From positions 248,001 to 312,000 of the forward strand of contig CAVURM010000001.1 in the NCBI GenBank assembly GCA_963743875.1: DNA of 64,000 nucleotides. The letters run 5' to 3'. Source of the stretch: RHKX01 sp963743875. Its GTDB lineage: Bacteria; Actinomycetota; Thermoleophilia; Solirubrobacterales; 70-9. The notes below the pieces were generated by a model that saw only the letters and a program-made list of their open reading frames with translations, searched no databases and was not told where the DNA came from. Shown piece by piece: positions 62,061-64,000 of the stretch (within the stretch, counting starts at the first letter, position 1; each line of letters starts with the position of its first letter). Both the position numbers and the translations under genes were made by a program.

Positions 62061-63119
62061 ATGGCAACGGCAGCAAAGACATCCAGAAAATCCGTGGCGG
62101 GCGGCCCAGGCAAGGGTGGCCAGCGACTGTCTGCGGCATTCGACGCGGTCAGTCGGATGCCGGCCCTCGAGGAGTCCGTCAATCGGGTCGTCAAGGCCGC
62201 ATCGCAGGAGAGCTCCTCGGTTACCGAAATCACCGAACTGGTCGAGAGCGACACGGCGATGGCAATCGCGGTCATGAAGTCCGCCAACAACGGAGGTGGG
62301 CCGCGCGGTCGCGTCTCCAACGTTCCCGACGCCATCGAAGCCCTGACGCCCGCCGGGATCAGGGCGGTGGCCACCTCACTTCCCACCTACGACCTCTTTC
62401 AGCCGTCGGCCTCGTGGGCAAGCCTGCCGGAGCGCTTTCGGCGCCACGCGGTCGCGACGCGTCACGCCGCCGAGAACCTCGCCGCCCTTGCCGATGTCCC
62501 GGGTCGCGACGAGCTGGCGACCGCCGCCCTGCTTCACGACGTCGGCCAGCTCGTGCTGGTCAGGCTCTACCCCTCCTACGAGGCCATCCTCGCCGACCGG
62601 ACGACCACGCCTGAACAGCGGGCTCAGCTCGAGCGACGTGAGTTCGGCATGGACCACACGATCGTCGGCGGCGTCCTCGCCCGACGCTGGGGGCTGCCGA
62701 CCGTCATCGCCGGCGCGATCGAACGTCACCACTCCGAGTCGGCCGACGGCCTGGCCGCCGCGGTGCGGCTCAGCGACCTGGTTGCCCATCACGCAGCCGG
62801 TGACACGATCTCGGCCGGCGCGATGGTCGCCGCGGCAGAGGCCTGCGGTCTCACCGAGGCGCGCCTGCATCAGCTCGTCTACGAGTTTCCCTACGCACGA
62901 GCGCCTCGCCAACGTCGCGGTGAGCCATGCCCGCTCTCACGTCGCGAGGTCGATGCGCTCCGCGGATTGGCCGAGGGAAAGGTCTACAAGGAGATCGCCG
63001 AGGAGATGGGGCTCTCGGCGAGCACCGTTCGGACCCACCTCCACAACGTCTACCGCAAGATCGGCGCCGCCGATCGCGCACAGGCGGTACTGGTTGCGCG
63101 CGAGCGCGGCTGGGTTTAG
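62061..63119 (+). CDS. HDOD-domain protein with C-terminal LuxR-type DNA-binding domain
   Basis: A 352-residue protein. Residues about 20-260 are an HDOD domain (DTAMAIAVMKSANN, ELATAALLHDVGQLVLVRLYP with an HD pair, GMDHTIVGGVLARRWGLPTVIAGAIERHH), a signalling module without clear phosphodiesterase hallmarks. Residues about 285-352 are a LuxR-type helix-turn-helix (LSRREVDALRGLAEGKVYKEIAEEMGLSASTVRTHLHNVYRKIG). This pairing suggests a transcription factor regulated by the HDOD module. It lies downstream of gltX with an 85-base gap and converges with the NarL-type response regulator. Confidence 0.88.
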   Translation: MATAAKTSRKSVAGGPGKGGQRLSAAFDAVSRMPALEESVNRVVKAASQESSSVTEITELVESDTAMAIAVMKSANNGGGPRGRVSNVPDAIEALTPAGIRAVATSLPTYDLFQPSASWASLPERFRRHAVATRHAAENLAALADVPGRDELATAALLHDVGQLVLVRLYPSYEAILADRTTTPEQRAQLERREFGMDHTIVGGVLARRWGLPTVIAGAIERHHSESADGLAAAVRLSDLVAHHAAGDTISAGAMVAAAEACGLTEARLHQLVYEFPYARAPRQRRGEPCPLSRREVDALRGLAEGKVYKEIAEEMGLSASTVRTHLHNVYRKIGAADRAQAVLVARERGWV

Positions 63120-63139
63120 ATAACTCCGACGGATAACTC

Positions 63140-63390
63140 CGAGCAGATGCTCCGCTTCGCGTCCGCTCTGCTCGGGCGGCTCGGTGTTACCGCCTGGCAA
63201 GGGCGTCAGGTGATTGGTGGGGTGGAGGCTCCGCTTCGCGTCCGGTCCGGTCGGGCGGTTCGGTGTTACCGCTCGGCGGGCGTCGGGAAGCTCCGACCGA
63301 TCCTCCGCTTCGCGGCGGTCCGGCGGGCGGCCGGCGTCCGCCGGCAAGGCGTCAGGGGGTTGGTGGGGTGGAGGCTCCGCCTCGTCGGGC
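63140..63390. repeat. imperfect direct repeats between two regulators
   Basis: Three variants of a unit of roughly 70-90 bases: GCTCGGTGTTACCGCCTGGC...GGCGTCAGG then TTGGTGGGGTGGAGGCTCCGC and TTCGCGTCCG, repeated with changes at about 63171-63242, 63243-63320 and 63335-63385. The stretch between the convergent HDOD and response-regulator genes holds no gene; the repeats may form tandem hairpin or terminator structures. Confidence 0.6.
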
Positions 63391-63392
63391 GA

Positions 63393-63986
63393 TCAGTCGA
63401 TCAGGCTGCTTCTCAGGGCTATCGCCACCGCGTGAGCGCGGTCGCGGGCGCCGAGGCGCGGAAGGCTCGCCTTCGCATGCGTCCGCACCGTTTCGGTGCT
63501 GAGGCCGAGGCGCCTTGCAGCCTCGTCGGTCGAGAGTCCATCGGCGAACATCTGGAGGATCTGGCGCTGCCTCGGGGTGACCTTCGGCTGGGCGCCGCGG
63601 GCCTGCTCCACGCCGGGGTCGATAAAGGAATCGAATCCGAGCACCGCGTCGACGGCTGAACGCATCGTGGTCGGGGACGAACGCTTGCTCACATAGGCCG
63701 ATGCGCCGGCGTCCAGAGCTTCGCCGATCGCGTGGCGGTCGACCCGACCGCCGTGGGCAACCACACCGAGACCGGGTTGCTGGTGCAGGAGCCGGCGGAT
63801 CGTCGTCGTCCCCGAAGGAGCATTCTTGCCGGCAGAGCGCATTTCGATGATCGCCACCTCGAAGCTGCCGACGCTGTTGAGCAGGTCGACGGCGCCGCGA
63901 CCGTCGGCGAGCTCCTCGAAGTCCCATGAGGGCTCGAGCAGTCGCTTGATTCCCAGCCGGACGACGGGGTGGGAATCGATGATCAT
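63393..63986 (-). CDS. NarL/FixJ-family response regulator
   Basis: At least 197 residues; the upstream end is near the window edge, so a slightly longer N-terminus is possible. The receiver domain begins MIIDSHPVVRLGIKRLLEPSW with the acidic pocket in IIDSHP; the presumed phospho-acceptor region reads VAIIEMRSAG, where the usual Asp is replaced by Glu, so it may be a pseudo-receiver or phosphomimetic. The LuxR-type DNA-binding domain ends the protein (VTPRQRQILQMFADGLSTDEAARRLGLSTETVRTHAKASLPRLGARDRAHAV). No sensor kinase is adjacent. Confidence 0.85.
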   Translation of the reverse strand: MIIDSHPVVRLGIKRLLEPSWDFEELADGRGAVDLLNSVGSFEVAIIEMRSAGKNAPSGTTTIRRLLHQQPGLGVVAHGGRVDRHAIGEALDAGASAYVSKRSSPTTMRSAVDAVLGFDSFIDPGVEQARGAQPKVTPRQRQILQMFADGLSTDEAARRLGLSTETVRTHAKASLPRLGARDRAHAVAIALRSSLID

Positions 63987-64000
63987 GCAGCTGCGGTGGT

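Noticed and set aside
1..64000. CRISPR arrays
   Set aside because: No regularly spaced identical repeats of 24-40 bases and no cas-like gene were seen. The repeats found are the large hydrolase duplication, short tRNA-flanking pairs and the imperfect units near 63.2 kb.

Overview
The window reads as a chromosomal segment of a high-GC actinobacterium. The evidence is frequent GTG and TTG starts, many genes overlapping as ATGA, TTGA or GTGA, and a gene order thrS, infC, rpmI, rplT, rRNA methyltransferase, pheS, pheT, argC, argJ, argB, argD ... argG that matches the actinobacterial chromosome. A deep branch such as Thermoleophilia/Solirubrobacterales fits the mixture of genes, but that placement is an inference and no rRNA is present to test it.

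Layout. 0-6 kb is mixed and partly accessory: an alpha/beta hydrolase cut by the window edge, a secreted PI-PLC-like protein, tRNA-Cys, small and degraded genes, TatA and tRNA-Val, then about 0.9 kb without a convincing gene. 6-9.4 kb holds an acyl-CoA dehydrogenase, a GST/glutaredoxin-like protein and a large membrane protein. 9.4-23.8 kb is the core block: thrS, infC, two DegT/DnrJ-type aminotransferases wedged between infC and rpmI, rpmI, rplT, a SpoU methyltransferase, pheST and argCJBD. 23.8-50.6 kb is a large exopolysaccharide island: glycosyltransferases, epimerases, a sugar nucleotidyltransferase, a Wzz/BY-kinase, two Wzy/O-ligase-like proteins, a Wzx-like flippase, a WbaP/WcaJ-like initiating phosphotransferase, an FkbM methyltransferase, two tandem PslG-like glycoside hydrolases, a glycosyltransferase-deacetylase fusion, a tiny LPFTG protein and a sortase. 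50.7-64 kb returns to housekeeping genes (argG, dnaE, nfo, gltX). Among these lie three coiled-coil genes of unknown role between argG and dnaE, an eight-cysteine protein, an HDOD-LuxR fusion and a NarL-type response regulator.

How the genes fit together. In many actinobacteria argD is followed by argF-argR-argG-argH. Here the polysaccharide island occupies the argF-argR position. Its contents form a nearly complete Wzx/Wzy-type pathway: lipid-linked initiation (47.3 kb), chain assembly by at least seven glycosyltransferases, flipping (39.1 kb), polymerisation (27.3 or 36.1 kb), length control (31.2 kb) and trimming by secreted glycosidases (32.8-36.0 kb). The sortase and LPFTG protein suggest covalent surface anchoring near the same locus.

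Caution. About sixteen genes, including thrS and argD, contain one or more single-base frame changes, while long genes such as dnaE, pheT, gltX and argG are clean. The most economical reading is uncorrected indels in the assembly. Broken genes here should not be called real pseudogenes without read-level checking. Many transcription units also start with a TAGNNT box only 6-9 bases before the start codon, suggesting widespread leaderless transcription.
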